DNA from: Hypericum androsaemum | Taxonomy: Eukaryota > Streptophyta > Magnoliopsida > Malpighiales > Hypericaceae | Assembly: GCA_963995505.1 (NCBI GenBank) | Contig: OZ023185.1 | Location: 15,201,691-15,265,690 of the forward strand | DNA: 64,000 nt | Direction: 5' to 3' | Shown: positions 23,100 to 35,888 of the stretch, piece by piece | Layout of the letters: every line of letters starts with the position of its first letter | Position numbering within the stretch: the first letter of the stretch is position 1 | Translations under genes and position numbers: made by a program | The notes under the pieces: generated by a model | What the model saw: only the letters and a program-made list of their open reading frames with translations | Database searches by the model: none | What the model was told of the DNA's origin: nothing

Positions 23100-24550
23100 T
23101 ATTCAAGGAATAAAATTATACCTTAAAGCAAACAACTAATCCACGCAGAATTCCACCCAAAACATACTAATCCACGCATAATGTATTTACTTTTCAGAAA
23201 ATTGTAATTAGTAAATGGTAAACATGCATTTATGTAATTAATTAAGAGTGTTACCTCATTTATTAGTATGAAAAATTTGCCTAGTTATTTTGATTTGAAA
23301 ATTCTAACATTATGATGTATTTTTAATGGTTCGAACTCGAGAGATGTTACTTAAAATTAAACAATTTTTTGTTGGTCTATCTAAGTGATAATTGGTTCCT
23401 AGTACATGCATATATAAATCGTAAGCAATATAAAAGTGAAGAGTATGAGTATGCTTAAAATCACACTTTGAGCAAAGTATATTGTACCGTCTTCTTCAAG
23501 ATAGACACTTCACATTCAATCATGGACGATGCCACAACAAGCTGTGTGCCTTTAAATTCTAAGTTTCTAAAGTACAACGTCCAATCACGTGAACAATAGG
23601 AAGCACTATCGAATACCTTTCGAACTTTTTGTGACTGTAGAATTCCGACACTATGTAAATGAGAAATGCTATGCTCTAAGAGGAAGAGAATAGAGTGAAA
23701 CTCTGTGTGAGTTTTATGCATTTCAAATGAGAGGAGGAGTTTCTCTTTTATAGGTGAATTTGAGACCCCATTAAATTTAAAAATAATGGTGGTCATTAAA
23801 TCGCATATTAATTATGACCAATAAATGGGCGATTACACTCATCAACGCCCTTCTATTACCAACGGTTAATAAATGAGCAGTTACACGAGTCATAATCTCA
23901 GATCCATGACAGCCAGTAAAAACATATCACTTTGAATCCAATTTTTATTCACAGTGAGAACTTTAAAATCTTATCACTTTGAAGCGATATAGGCGGATAA
24001 TATGAGCTTATGGGCACACGGCTTGTTGTGACTCCGTCCAGGATTAAATCTGAATTCGTGATATTCAAAGAGGACGACTCATTCCAAAGAACGTGATCTT
24101 CAAGAAGGCGGTATATTGACAGTTTGCTCATACTGTCATTATGAGTATTCTCTACTATTTCAATATTGTCTAATTATATATTTCATATGCTATTTATAGA
24201 ATATGCTCTATTATTGCATGACAATAATAATACCTAGATCTAATAAACAATTAGTTTAATATCCAACATTGTGAACAATGAAAGTTTAATAGGGAGAAAA
24301 TAAAATTTTAATATTGCAAAAATAAAATAAAAATAAATATATCAAGTAATATATGAGTTATGTTGGTAGTAAAATTTTGGCTATCGGAAAAAATCAGATA
24401 GATGAAAATTCTAAGAAGAAATCAGATAGATGAGCACATAACATTAATCAAAAGAATTATAACTTAATGGTACAAGATATTATAAAATATATTTAAAAAA
24501 TTATGATTTAAATATTTGCATTGTTATAATGTAAAATTTACATATTAAAA
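23100..24550. other. AT-rich intergenic region
   Basis: Open frames of 60-110 codons exist but show no domain or codon signal that I recognise. Confidence 0.35.
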
Positions 24551-24554
24551 AATA

Positions 24555-24670
24555 CGTGCCAACAGGTATTTGGCCTAGTGGCATAGGCGTTACTTAATTT
24601 CAAGGAGATCAAAAATTCAATCTTTGATATTATAACTAGGTGTAAAATTTACCTTTAAAAAAAATTAAAA
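24555..24670 (+). mobile_element. Possible decayed tRNA-derived SINE
   Basis: TGGCCTAGTGGCATAGG resembles a tRNA A box, and about 45 bp downstream ATTCAATCTTTG resembles a weak B box. The unit ends in an A-rich tail at 24655-24670. Matches are short and decayed, so this is a guess from layout only. Confidence 0.25.
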
Positions 24671-25690
24671 AACACGTAACGATAGGGCATCGCACGTGAA
24701 TTAAGATACGGCATCCGAAATATTTAGCAAATCCAAAACAGACAAAACTACTCCCCCAGATCACGGATGTGTTGTGGGACCGGTAGCTCTGACTTGGCTT
24801 TCATCGACTACGTTTGACCACCTTGATTTTCCGTGACTAATCCAGTCTATTAGAAATATTTCTTCACAAAAATTTGTTACGAGTAGTTATTATTTTTGAT
24901 GAACAATATTTTGTTAACACTTGTAATAAATCGTATGTATACTACAGAAATAAGGTACAATTTGATTTTTTTAGTGGTGATGTCTTATCTCACAAATGAG
25001 AGCTCAATACACTTTATTCTAAAATTCACGATTTTTGTGTGAAATTACTAACACCTTAAGAGATTAACTGCAATCGACTATATTATATAGGGCTGCTTTT
25101 ATCTACCAACTACTATATCCTACCAAGTCGTATATCTAAAATAAATAAATACATTTTTCTCAAATTGAACGCAAAAAAGAAAAAGAAGAATGTGCATGTG
25201 GTGTTAATTGCGCCACTTGGCGCATTTATGATGTCACCATATCAACTGCCCATTAATAATATCCTCCATTTTTTTGGTATAATAAATTAATAATACCATC
25301 GATTAGAGATGACAATTAAACCCTTATCCTGAGGGTTTATCTTAATCTAGACCCTTATCATGAACCAAATTCTCAATTTTAACTTACCCAATTTCAACTT
25401 TTTTGGATTTGCTTGTTTGGTTTATTTGTATTGATTTATTTAATGAATAAAAATGTCTCATTGCTATTTGAAAATTATCATAAGATAATTTAATTTTTAA
25501 AAATTAAATATAAAAAAAAATACAAACCTGCCAGACATCTTGATCCTGTCTGATTTTTTAGGACCCTCATTCTGTCAGAATCTTGATTTTTAAAGAAGAT
25601 AAGGCTAAGAATTTAGATCCACCATTTAAAAAGAGGATAAAAATTTCGGTCCTATAAATTCTACTCGAATCCTGCCCAGTGCAATCCATA
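24671..25690. other. AT-rich intergenic region
   Basis: Nothing supportable seen. Confidence 0.35.
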
Positions 25691-25699
25691 CCCTCAATC

Positions 25700-26290
25700 T
25701 ATTTGTGTGGTGAAAGTCAACACCGATATATAGAAGCGTGGCATCCTTCTAGATATGTCTCGAAATTAAATAATCTAGTGCATTCGGTAATGCCACCTGT
25801 AAACATTATCAATTGGTGCTCTGGAAATGCAATTGCCGTAGCAATTTTTAAGATTTCTATTGGAGGAGAAATTAATTCGCGAATTTGTTTCGACTCTTTT
25901 TCGGTAAAATAGTTATAACTTTTCACTCAAATATTGGATCGATGTAATTCAAAGTGCTACAGAAAGATAAGACGTAGACCTACAATTATGTATTTCTGTG
26001 ACATATCCAAATTCGGTACATAAAAGGATTAAAATGGGGTTGGAACTCTCGGTAGTTTAGGTACCAGTGCAGATGACGGTTCTCGTGCTTTATCCTGAAA
26101 AGAGGAGGCGGTGAGCTTGAAGAGGCCGAGTGAACACGGACTTTAGAGACCAGATCAGCGTCAAAGGAGAATAGACTTCTCAGAAGATAAAACTTAGACT
26201 CTGATAAGGATTGAAGGAGGGATGAGGATAGACTTTGAATCATCGAGTCTAACTAAAATATTGGGCAAGCCTACCATCGGAGCATTGGTG
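25700..26290 (+). mobile_element. Possible gypsy-type LTR fragment
   Basis: The stretch at about 25890-26000 runs CGACTCTTTTTCGGTAAAAT, then AGTTATAACTTTTCACTC, GATCGATGTAATTCAAAGTG and AAGACGTAGACCTACAATTATG. The two LTRs of the first element contain the same order of phrases (TCTTCAGTAAAATACTCATAACTTT... AAGACATAGATAC GACTTTGTAG). It therefore appears to be a diverged LTR piece of a related family. Ends were not found. Confidence 0.4.
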
Positions 26291-28034
26291 GACATTCTAC
26301 CTCACCCGGGGGGCATGAAGAGCGCTGCAATGTTGCGGTCAATGCTCTTACATCGGCCATAATTATTCCGGATAAGAGGCAAGACATGCACATGAAAAAC
26401 AAGGTAAAACAAGAATATAATGAAGCAACAACTTAATGTGTCGGTTTAATCTCGGCCGTTAAAAGTTTCAAATTATAAGAAGAGTCGTCAAATTACAGCC
26501 GCTTCCGTGATCCATTGAAAGATATTTGGTTTGTCTTTTTCCAAAGTAAAACACGTATACAATGCCAAATTTCAAGCTTTGATAGTACTCTCCTCTTCTG
26601 CGACACATCTCGAACCTCAGGACCGTCTAGCAAAGACCGGAAGACTTGATCAAAAAGTTACCCGAAGCAGATGCATTTTTACTCCTTCCAATGGACGGGA
26701 AAAGTAGGCATTGTATTTTTTCGATCTTTTGGTCAGAATAAAATTAGTCAAAGTCAACATTGATTTTAATCTCGGAAAGACTCGAAAGTAAAAAACAATC
26801 TAAAATGTCTGTGCATTTCAGGGGCGATGTAGGCCTTTTCTAAAAGGTTAGGGTTGATGTAGATCAGTTATGGCATTCAAAAAAATAATGCTTCTTTGAC
26901 AACTAATAACACTTGCATCAAAGATTATTCTAGTATAATAAAAGAGTTTCAAATTCAAGTGATTAAACTTTTTTTGCCATCAACACATTAAATGTATGGT
27001 TACAAGTTGTATAAAAAATAATAATAATAATAGTTTGGCAATATTTGTTTGTTGGAATGATCTCCAGTTTCGAACCTCAAACCACTACAAAGTGCACAAT
27101 AAAATTCTCGTTGTCAAATTTTAAAGAAATTATATTCTAGAAAATCAAACTTTGAGACTACTGTTTAAATTATTTTTGAAAAGTTTAAATGGTGTCTCAA
27201 TTTTTTTAGACCACCGTTTAAACTAGAATAGCATATCATTATTGAAAAAATCATAACTAATGAGTGAACCCCTTCCCTTTTTCTATACTCATAATTTTAA
27301 AATCACTGGATTTCCTTGTAGTTGTGCAGGATCTAATTCTGAATATTAGAAGTTCGGTATATTTGGATTGCCCTTTTTTCGGTATATTTCGAGTCTATTT
27401 TTAGATGATGGTAGGATCTTTTGGGTTTGACTCTTTTGAAGATTCTTTGATTGTTGTGCTCAGATAGCATCTATCATCATGGTTCGTGCTTATAAGCATT
27501 AGCTAATACTTTTGATATACTTAATTTTGGTGGATTTTTTGGGTGGAATATAATACTTCCCCTATCAAAAAAAAATACCAGCATATAGAAAGGTTTTCCT
27601 AGGTTTCTCGACAAAAAAAAAGGAAAGGGTTTCCTGGCAAGTCGAGTTTTAGAAGAATTGAAAACAAAATAGTAACTACATCAATTATAACTCTGTTAGG
27701 CAGCTCCTTTTGCCAAGCAACAAGAAGATATGTACAAAGACCGCTACATATTTGAAGAAACAATACTAAGTCAATCTCAGAAATGACTCATTCGCGGGCA
27801 GGAAACACAACATTGTAGGACTGTCCTTCTTTTGACCAAGCGAAAGGAACTCTAAAGTAGTTAAGACTTCGGAGTTGTAAATGCCCCGTTCAACTGCAAG
27901 TTGAATAACGAACAACGATCACATTGTCGCGGTACGAGTCGTCTCCTGTGTGGAAAGAATGTACCATGTCATCAGACCAGCTGCTTAATGGAGTGATCTT
28001 CGCACTTTAGTTTGTCTTGACGACTCGTCTCTTG
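26291..28034. other. Intergenic region and METTL23-like 3' side
   Basis: No gene recognised. A G/T-rich segment ending in CCCCTATCAAAAAAAAA at 27340-27579 could be another LINE tail. The last few hundred bases are probably the 3' untranslated region of the METTL23-like gene. Confidence 0.35.
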
Positions 28035-29579
28035 TTATTCTCTACTTAATTTTATCTCTGCCAACTGAATGTTGCCGCTGAGGCCAGACGCCTTGTATGA
28101 TGGCATCAAAGAAAACCCATCTAGAAGTTTCACACACTTCAGTCCCCATTTTAGCAGCAAGAACTCAATCAGATGATGGCCACTGTTCGTCACAGCTCAG
28201 AAAAGAACAAGCTCGAATTAGGTAATAAAGAGTGTATCGGGAATGCAGGCATACTAAAAGAACCAATGTAAGAAAAAATTTAGAAGTTGGAGCAAAGGAC
28301 TAAGCACCTTCGGTCATGATAAGTGGTTATGAAGGTCGAACCGGGACGCCTCTCAAGCAAGAATGTTGCAGTTGCAAAGAGGTCATCAAAAGCTGAAGGA
28401 CGAAACATTAGATGTTAACTTTGGTTCAAAATGGGTTGAAATGCCTAAAATGTTGAGAAAAGAAAGTAAGCAGCAAAGAAGCACAAAAAGAGAGCCAGTA
28501 GCAACTAGCAGAACTCTATACCACTTGATTCATAAAGAACATCAGCCCCCAGAATAAAATCTGGCTTTAAGCTGAAGATAGGTTCATCCCACATTCCCCA
28601 TGTCAGTCCGAGCACCTAAAGGTAAGGCACTTAATCAGCTCAAACACATCTTCCATAATTCCCGAACCCATGCAACGAAGGAAATAAAAGTGATTAGATT
28701 ACTTGGCAATGGAGCTCATTCAGATCACAAGCTCTTCTCATGTTATTCAGCACCTGCCAGAGCCGAGTAGCACATGACATGAGTAGTACTAACAAATCCG
28801 AATGGGGCAACAAGCTAAGAAACTCAGCTGACTTAAAGATGGCACATTCACATTGCAGAAAGGGCATTGAACCGAATTCAATCTCATATCGGAAAGTTCA
28901 ACAAAACAGGACTACTCAAATTTTGGGGTTCATACATCTAGTACCTTCCACACCTAACCTATTCCATTCCATCCATCCTCTCGTCTACAATCAAGTTCTT
29001 AACAGAGGGTAATGGAAAAGGCACCAAAATTGACTTCAATTGGACAGAACCAATACCTCCGATCTACTCTCATCATCGGTAAGAACCACACGCGAGCCAA
29101 GCTTCGCAGCTACCAATCCAGGTAAAGAAGTCCCAGCACCAAGCTACAAACTTTCGAAACAGAAACAAGTAAACAAATTAATCATCAAACAAATCGATCA
29201 ATCAATCAAAAACAAAACAAAACACAGAAACATAAGCGAATAAGAAGATGGCAGCAAGAAAACCAGACAACCTCGACAACGCTAGCACCGGCAAGGCGCC
29301 CCCGCTGCTGCCACACGTACTCCGCCAGGACCACACTACAAGGCCACACGAACAGCCCGTACTCTTCTTTAATGTCCTAACGTTGGCATTTCCCAATAAG
29401 AAAAGAAAAGAAAAGAAAAGGACCCGCCTTGAGACAAAGTTCCGAACTTTAACCTCTACGATGGATATAGAGAAGGAGGGTTTTTCTGGGTCGTCGCCGA
29501 AAACGTGGCGGGATACGCGTGTCGTGTCCTTTCCCTTCCCGTTTGGTTGCCCTTCTTCTTTCTGCTTCTTGTCTTCCAT
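28035..29579 (-). CDS. METTL23-like class I SAM-dependent methyltransferase (231 aa, seven exons)
   Basis: Member of the METTL/Methyltransf_16 group, whose characterised relatives methylate proteins on lysine or arginine. Exons (minus): 29579-29454, 29376-29272, 29143-29057, 28753-28703, 28615-28522, 28392-28308, 28182-28035; total 696 nt ending at TAA, all GT-AG and in phase. Key parts: VSRHVFGDDPEKPSFSISIVE (aa 22-42, includes one residue beyond the core); YGLFVWPCSVVLAEYVW (about 48-64); SAM-binding motif I VVELGAGTSLPGL (75-87); LTDDE after it, with the acidic residue that normally binds SAM ribose; LTWGMWDEP (127-135); GADVLYES (146-153), the post-motif typical of this family. Exon 4 is only 51 nt. 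The length matches METTL23 proteins, so it looks complete. A LINE/copia insertion begins about 14 bp upstream of the start codon, so expression may be altered. Substrate cannot be told from sequence. Confidence 0.92.
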
Positions 29580-29592
29580 TTTCTTTGCTTGG

Positions 29593-29606
29593 GATAGTTT
29601 GCGCTT
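29593..29606. repeat. Target-site duplication of LINE 2, left copy
   Basis: GATAGTTTGCGCTT matches GATAGTTTTCGCTT at 38363-38376 (13 of 14). It lies 14 bp upstream of the METTL23-like ATG and adjoins the poly-T that represents the LINE tail. Confidence 0.82.
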
Positions 29607-29925
29607 TTTTTTTATTGGAATGGAGGGGCAAATTGCTCCTATATATAAACGAAATGGTAAAAAATAACCTACTCAGTGTAGGGCTTCTCTTTCGGCCTCT
29701 TGTAAGGTTGCGACCGCCGGCCTCGTCAAAGGCCTGTCACGAGAAAATTCAGTGGGGAAAACTCGTGAGAGGGAAAGAGTATCTCGGGAGGAAGAATCAT
29801 CCTTGACGTTTGGAGTGTCGCAAAACTTGGCCCTACACCGTCAATATCTAACAAATCCCTGGGGAAAGAAACCCCCTAGCCAAACGCATCGAGGTAGGCT
29901 AATATCTCGCAAATCATCAATGTAT

Positions 29926-30708
29926 TGTTGTTTGTCGAAGGTGGTGTACTTGATTAGGATCTTGTAAAGTCGAGGCAAGAGTTAGACTCTTTCTCCGTAA
30001 GAAGAGATTGTCCCGTATTCAGTGCTTACGGGTTGCGGCAATCGTCCCCAAGATACAACGACTAGGCTGCTTCCGAGTTCGTAGCACAACGACCCTCGAA
30101 GCTTCAGGCGAACCTTGGAAATTCGGAACTTTCTGAGAGAGGGAGAGAGAGCCTACAATTGCTAACGAATGCTTATGCAAGTTGTAGTGGGGTGAGAGCA
30201 AATGATGGGGGATGGGCCTATTTATAGGCGCTGGATGGGAGGGAGGCAGGCACTCCGAAGGGGCGCATCCGTTCGGCCAGTTGGCTGGCTGGCTGCGCTC
30301 GTGGCCCTTCGGTGGCATTCTAGATCCTTCCAGGTGCGCCCAGACCAGGTTGTGACCGCTCGGAGGGACAGGCCTACGCTCGCACTCCTTCACGAGGGAT
30401 CTCGCAACCCTTCGGCCGTCTAAAAATTTTTGGGATGTTTCAGCAAGTGCCAAGTGCGCCACAAAGCGCCCATTGCGACCTGTGTCGTGCTCGTATGGTG
30501 CTAGGCACCATCCTCGTTGCGGACCGAGTTGGCTATCCAGGTGGTCAACTTATTTCCTAGTCAATAAGAAAAAATTCCTTATAAACAAGAAAATCTTCCT
30601 TGTTGTGTCCAATGTGGTAATGCACTTTTCATTTCTACTTTGGGCTTTCCACTTGAGCCTTCCACTTTTTGGCTTTGCATTGAAGTTTCATTCAATTTTT
30701 TTCCAACA
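29926..30708 (-). repeat. Copia 1 LTR (3' LTR in element orientation)
   Basis: It starts TGTTGTTTGTCGAAGGTGG and ends TTTTCCAACA. A TATA box (TATAAATA on minus) lies at 30219-30226. It is 69 bp shorter than the other LTR, mainly through a deletion around 30430-30500. Confidence 0.9.
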
Positions 30709-31252
30709 ATCCCCTACATGAATGATGATTAATGCATGCTGACACTTTTAAGAAAAGTTCCAACGAAATATCATTGCATCGAGAAAGGTAGTTTACGGCT
30801 TTGAACCTTCCCTAGTAAAATGCTATCGGATTTACTTGCTGCTCAGTGAACGCGATGTCTTGAACTGGTCAGCTTTTTATGTAAACCAAGACAATAATAT
30901 TTATACAATGATATCTCTAATATCCTTTGGTTCTCACGTTGTGTCTGTTTCGGCCATGGACCTTATCTTGGATTCATAAGTGTTTTTTCATTTGAAGCGG
31001 CCTCACTTCACACTTATATAGGTGATCTCCCATTAGGAGTATCCTATCATACTTCACCTTTTTCTGGTATAGAAATCATTAAAAGCGTATACGCTTAACC
31101 TTACCACACCTCTCCAGGTTTGTACTTGGACAGCTTCTGAGAATAGGATGGATTCCAAGTAATCATCTGAACCATCCATAATTAGTTATCTCATTGAACC
31201 AAGTTTGTGGGAGCTCCACTCATCATGGTTGAGTTATCGCTATGAACGTTCT

Positions 31253-34200
31253 TTAATGTGTGAGTTTTAACCCCATTCCCCTTACTGCGTTGTACATTTG
31301 ATCTCTCTTGATTTCTTTCATCAAAGGATCAACTAGGTTATCCTTGGACTTCACATAATCAATGGTTATTACTCCACTTGAGATCAATTGTCTAACGGTG
31401 TTATGTCTCCTATGGATATGTTGAGACTTACCGTTGTACATAGTACTTTGTGCTCTACCGATTGCAGGCATGCTATCATAATGTATCAATACAGGGGGCA
31501 CAGACTTGTTCCAACACGGAATATCCTCTAGGAAATTTCTGAGCCATTCAGCTTCTTCCCTAGCTTTGTCTAGTGCTATAAACTCTGACTCCATGGTGGA
31601 TCGAGCTATGCACGTTTGTTTAGAGGATTTTCAGGACACAGCTCCTCCACCTATGGTGAACATATAACCACTAGTGGATTTAGAGTGTTTAGTGTCTGAT
31701 ATCCAATTCACATCACTGTATCCTTCCAATATAGCTGGATACCTAGTATAAAGTATGCCATGGTTCATGGTATGTTTCAGTTACTTTAGAACCCTTTCCA
31801 GAGCTAGCCAGTGGTCTAGTCCTAGATTGCTCGTGAATCTACTAATCTTGCTAACTGAGTATGCAATATCAGGGCGTGTACAATTTGTTAAGTACATTAG
31901 ACTCCCAATGATCTTTGCATATTGCAGTTGAGATACTGGGTCACCTCTGTTTTTAGTCAAGTGTAGATTCAGGTCTACCAGAGTCTTAGCCGGAGGTTTA
32001 TCAAACGCATCGAATTTTTTGAGTATATTCTCAACGTAGTGAGATTGTGACAAGATAATTTCTTCAGTCGTCCTAGAGATTTTAATCCCCACTATGATGT
32101 CAGCTAGACCCATATCTTTCATGTCAAAGTTATTCTTTAACATGTTCTTAGTTTTTACGATAAGATCTTTACTACTTCCCGTGATTAGCATATGTCGTCT
32201 ATATACAGATATACAATTACGTAAGCATCAGGTGTGCCTTTAATGTATACACATTTATCACACTCGTTGATCTTAAAGCCATTTGACATCATTGTTCTGT
32301 CAAATTTTTCATGCCATTATTTTGGCGCCTATTTCAGCCCGTACAGTGACTTGACCAGCTTGCACACTTTATGTTCTTGTCCGGGGGTAACAAACCCTTC
32401 AGGTTGTTCCATATATATTTTCTCTTCCAGTTCTCCATTTAGGAAAGTTATTTTTACATCCATTTGATGTATCTCGAGGTTATAGAGTGCTACAACAGTC
32501 ATCAGCTTTGTATTTTCTTTTAAGGATCACTTACAACCTAAAGGTTTGCAACCTGGTGGGAGATCCACGATTTCTCACGTGTAGTTTTGCATGATGGATT
32601 CTATCTCACTATTGATAGCTTCTTTCCAGAGAGGAACATCCAGACTAGATAATGCCTCTTGGACTGTCCCAGGTTTATTTTCTAATACGTACGTTAGAAA
32701 ATCTGGACCAAATGATTTAGCCATTTTGGCCTCTTACTCCGTCTAGGTTCCTCAGCACCTTGATCAGAGCCTTGTGTAGCTTCATAACTTCTTTTATTTG
32801 AGCTTACTTCTTTCGTTTCCTTTTCAGGAAAGATATTCTCAAAGAATATTGCATTCCTTGATTCCATGACCATTCCCTCGTTGATTTCAGAGTTTTCAGA
32901 CTTGTGCACTAGAAATCGGTTTGCGCTACTGTTGTGAGCATATCCGATAAAGATGCAGTCAACTGTCTTGGGTCATATTCTCACCCTTTTAGGTGGAGGT
33001 ATTTTTACCTTGGCTAGACACCCCCACACTTTAAGATAACCGTAGGAAGGCTTTCTCCTTTTCCATAATTCATATGGAATTTTGTCCCTTTTCTTGTGCG
33101 GTAATTTGTTTAGAATATGATTAGTTGATAGCACAGCTTCCCCCCACAAGTTCTGTGGTCAGCCCGAACTAATGAACATAGCATTCATCATCTCCTTAAG
33201 AGTTCGATTCTTGCGCTCAGCTACGCCGTTTGATTGAGGTGAGTATGGAGCAGTTGTCTAATAAATAATGCCATTTAGTTGGCAGAATTCCTCAAACGGA
33301 GCTACATATTCTCCCCCTCTATCACTTCGAATCATTTTGATTTTAGTGCTAAGTTGATTTCCAACCTCATTCTTATAACTCTTGAAAGCTTCTAGAGCTT
33401 CGTCTTTTTCTTTCAAGAGGTGTACGTAACAGTACCTCGTGCAATCATCAATAAATGTGATAAAATACTTTTTTCTACCTTTAGTTTACATTTGTTTCAT
33501 ATCGCATATGTCGGTATGAATTAACTCTAAAGGTGTAGTACTTCTTTCCACTGAATGGAAAGGTACTTTGGTCATTTTTACCTCTACACATACTTCACAT
33601 TTATTGTTCAGGTCAAACTCTATTTTAGGCAATAAATTTAAACGTACTAACTTTCTTAGTGAGCTCAAATTTACGTATTCTAATTTATCATGCCATAAGT
33701 TAGAATACTCAGCCAAATAAGAAGAATTAATAACTTTATTATGGCCATTAAAGGCGCGTTTGACAGTTATTACATTCATCTTGAAGAGCCCCCTCTCGAG
33801 GTAACCCTTTCCTACAAAGGCACCGGCCTCGGTCAGAACAAACCTATCAGCCTCAAATACTAGTTTCATCCCAGGTTTGCTCAACAGTGAGCCGGAGACT
33901 AAATTCTTACAAATGTCTGGGACATGCAGCACATCCTTGAGGGTCGGCTCTTTTCCGGAGGTCAGCTTCAGCACCACCTGGCCTAGTTCAACTACGGGAG
34001 AACTAGGCCATGAATAACTTCTGCCCGTTGATGGTTGTATACGTCCTTGTCTGAGCAGATGTATCGGGTTGCCCCTGTGTCTATGAACCACTCTCTTGGG
34101 TTATCCACCAGATTAGCTTCAAACACCACGGCGGATAGGTGTAGCTCAGATAGGTCCTCAGCCAGGTTAGCCTTCTCACGATCGTCTTTCTTCGGCAAGC

Positions 34201-34986
34201 GACAATCTTTGGCCATGTGACCGAGCTTATCGCAGTTGTAGCAATTGCCCTTAATCTTCTTAGCTTCCTTTTGCTTTGGCTCTTGCTTCTCCTGCTTATT
34301 TTTGGGCTTCTTCTTCTTCTTGCCAGTACCACCTTTAGCGACGTGTACCTTAGTCTCGGAGTTAGTCATGCCGGCCTTGACTTTGGACTTTCGGTTGTCT
34401 TCCTCGATCCTTAGTCTCACGATCAGGTCTTCCAGCCCTATGTCCTTCCTCTTATGCTTGAGGTAGTTCTTGAAGTCCTTCCACAGAGGAGGTAGTTTCT
34501 CGATGAGAGCAGCCACCTGGAAGGATTTGCTGAGTTGCATACCTTCGGCGTGAATCTCATGTAGAATCAGCCTCAGCTCTTGGACTTGGTCTATGACCTT
34601 CTTGGAGTCCATCATCTGGAAGTCGAGGAACCTTTCGACGGTAAATTTCTTCATCCCGGCATCCTCCATTTTGTACTTCTTCTCCAGGGAGTCCCACAAT
34701 TCTTTCGCAGTCTTGGTACCTGCATAGACATTGTAGAGGGCATCGTCTAAGCCATCCAGGACATAGTTACAACACAGAAAGTAGCTACGATCTTCTGTGG
34801 ATCAGCCTCGTTTTCTGCCACTTTCGGAGCCTCTTCCTTCAAGAATCGGACCAGGTTTAGCGTCGTCAGGTAGAACAGCATCTTCTGTTGCCATCTCTTG
34901 AACTCGGTACCGTTGAACTTGGCTGGCCTTTCGGCGTGGACAATTCCCAGGATCGCTGGTACTTGTGCTGAGCTTGTTGATGCCAT
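31253..34986 (-). pseudogene. Copia 1 gag-pol pseudogene
   Basis: Minus strand, in order: gag from ATG 34986 ([29 protein letters not shown]), frame shift near 34750, then 34699-33992 with WDSLEKKYKMEDAGMKKF, zinc knuckle CYNCDKLGHMAKDC and the protease motif WFIDTGATRYIC; after another shift the pre-integrase region (LWHDKLEYVNLSSLRKL, CEVCVEVKMTKVPFHSVERS) to about 33486; integrase core 33480-33100 with RSDRGGEY and in-frame stops; the C-terminal integrase/linker at 32909-32694; RT 32600-31781 with a deletion of about 120 bp near 32500 and two extra bases right at YIDD (near 32190); RNase H with SKQTCIARSTMESEFIALDKA to 31253. The gene cannot make a working polyprotein. Confidence 0.93.
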
Positions 34987-35015
34987 CTTCAAGTACACAG
35001 ATCTCGTCTTACGAT

Positions 35016-35867
35016 TGTTATTTTTCGGAGGTGGTGTACTTGATTAGGATCTTGTAAAGTCTAGACAGGAGTTAGACTCTTTCTCTGTAAGACGAGATTG
35101 CCCCGTATTCAGTACTTACGGGCTGCGGCAATCGTCCCCAAGATACAATGACTAGGCTACTTTCGAATTCGTAGCACAACGACCCTCGAAGCTTCAGGCG
35201 AACCTTATAAATTCGGAACTTTCTGAGAGAGGGAGAAAGAGCCTGCAATTGCTAATGAATGCTTATGCAAGTTGTAGTGGGGTGAGAGCAAATGATGGGG
35301 GATGGGCCTATTTATAGGCGCTGAATGGGAGGGAGGCAGGCACTCCGAAGGGGCGCATCCGTTCGGCCAGCAGGTAAGCTGGCTGCGCTCGTGGCCCTTC
35401 GGTGGTATTCTGGATCCTTTCAGGTATACCCAGACCAGGTTGTGATCGCTCGGAGGGACAGGCCTACGCTCGCACTCTTTCACGAGGGATCTCGCAACCT
35501 TTCTGCTGTCTGAAAATTTATAGGATGTTCCAGCCCTTCGTGCCTCTTCGGTGGCCATCCTGGAAGGCGCTCGCAGCCCCTCGTAACTTCGATAGCTACG
35601 CAACTCTCTCCAGACTCGGGCAAAATACTTAAGGCTCCTCCAGCTCCTCGCGATGATGTGCACGTGCTCGTGCTCGTACTCGTCCTCATCGCGGACTGAG
35701 ACTATCCAGGTGGTCAACTTATTTCCTAGTCAATAAGGAAAAACTCTTTATAAACAAGAAAATGTTCCTTGTTGTTTCCAATGTGGTAATGCACTTTCCA
35801 TTTCTACTTTGGGCTTTCCACTTACTTTTGGACTTTGCATTGAAGTTTCATTCAATTTTTCCTAACA
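35016..35867 (-). repeat. Copia 1 LTR (5' LTR in element orientation)
   Basis: It starts TGTTATTTTTCGGAGGTGG and ends TTTTTCCTAACA. The TATA box on minus is at 35309-35316. It is clearly homologous along its length to 29926-30708 and 61050-61905. The minus-strand sequence directly inside it (34987-35015) does not look like the common initiator-Met primer site; I could not assign the tRNA. Confidence 0.9.
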
Positions 35868-35888
35868 TGTAGACCTCAAGACAGGAAG

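Larger units (their letters stand above)
29926..35867 (-). mobile_element. Ty1/copia LTR retrotransposon, complete structure, inactive
   Basis: Two LTRs (29926-30708 and 35016-35867) bound a 4.3-kb interior on the minus strand with gag, protease, integrase, reverse transcriptase and RNase H in copia order (integrase before RT). Flanking 5-mers TGTAT (29921-29925) and TGTAG (35868-35872) match at 4 of 5 positions. On minus, a polypurine tract (GTAGGGGAT) precedes the 3' LTR at 30709-30717. Frame shifts, stops and an RT deletion make it non-autonomous. Confidence 0.93.

Noticed and set aside
23461..23796. 111-codon minus-strand frame
   Set aside because: No domain, no splice partners and an AT-rich setting; not distinguishable from chance.
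29248..29806. Plus-strand frames over the METTL23-like first exons
   Set aside because: Antisense to a well-supported seven-exon gene and to the LINE tail.
30202..30462. Open frames in the copia LTR
   Set aside because: LTR sequence; the same frames recur in altered form at 35205-35717 and 61420-61659 without conserved coding.
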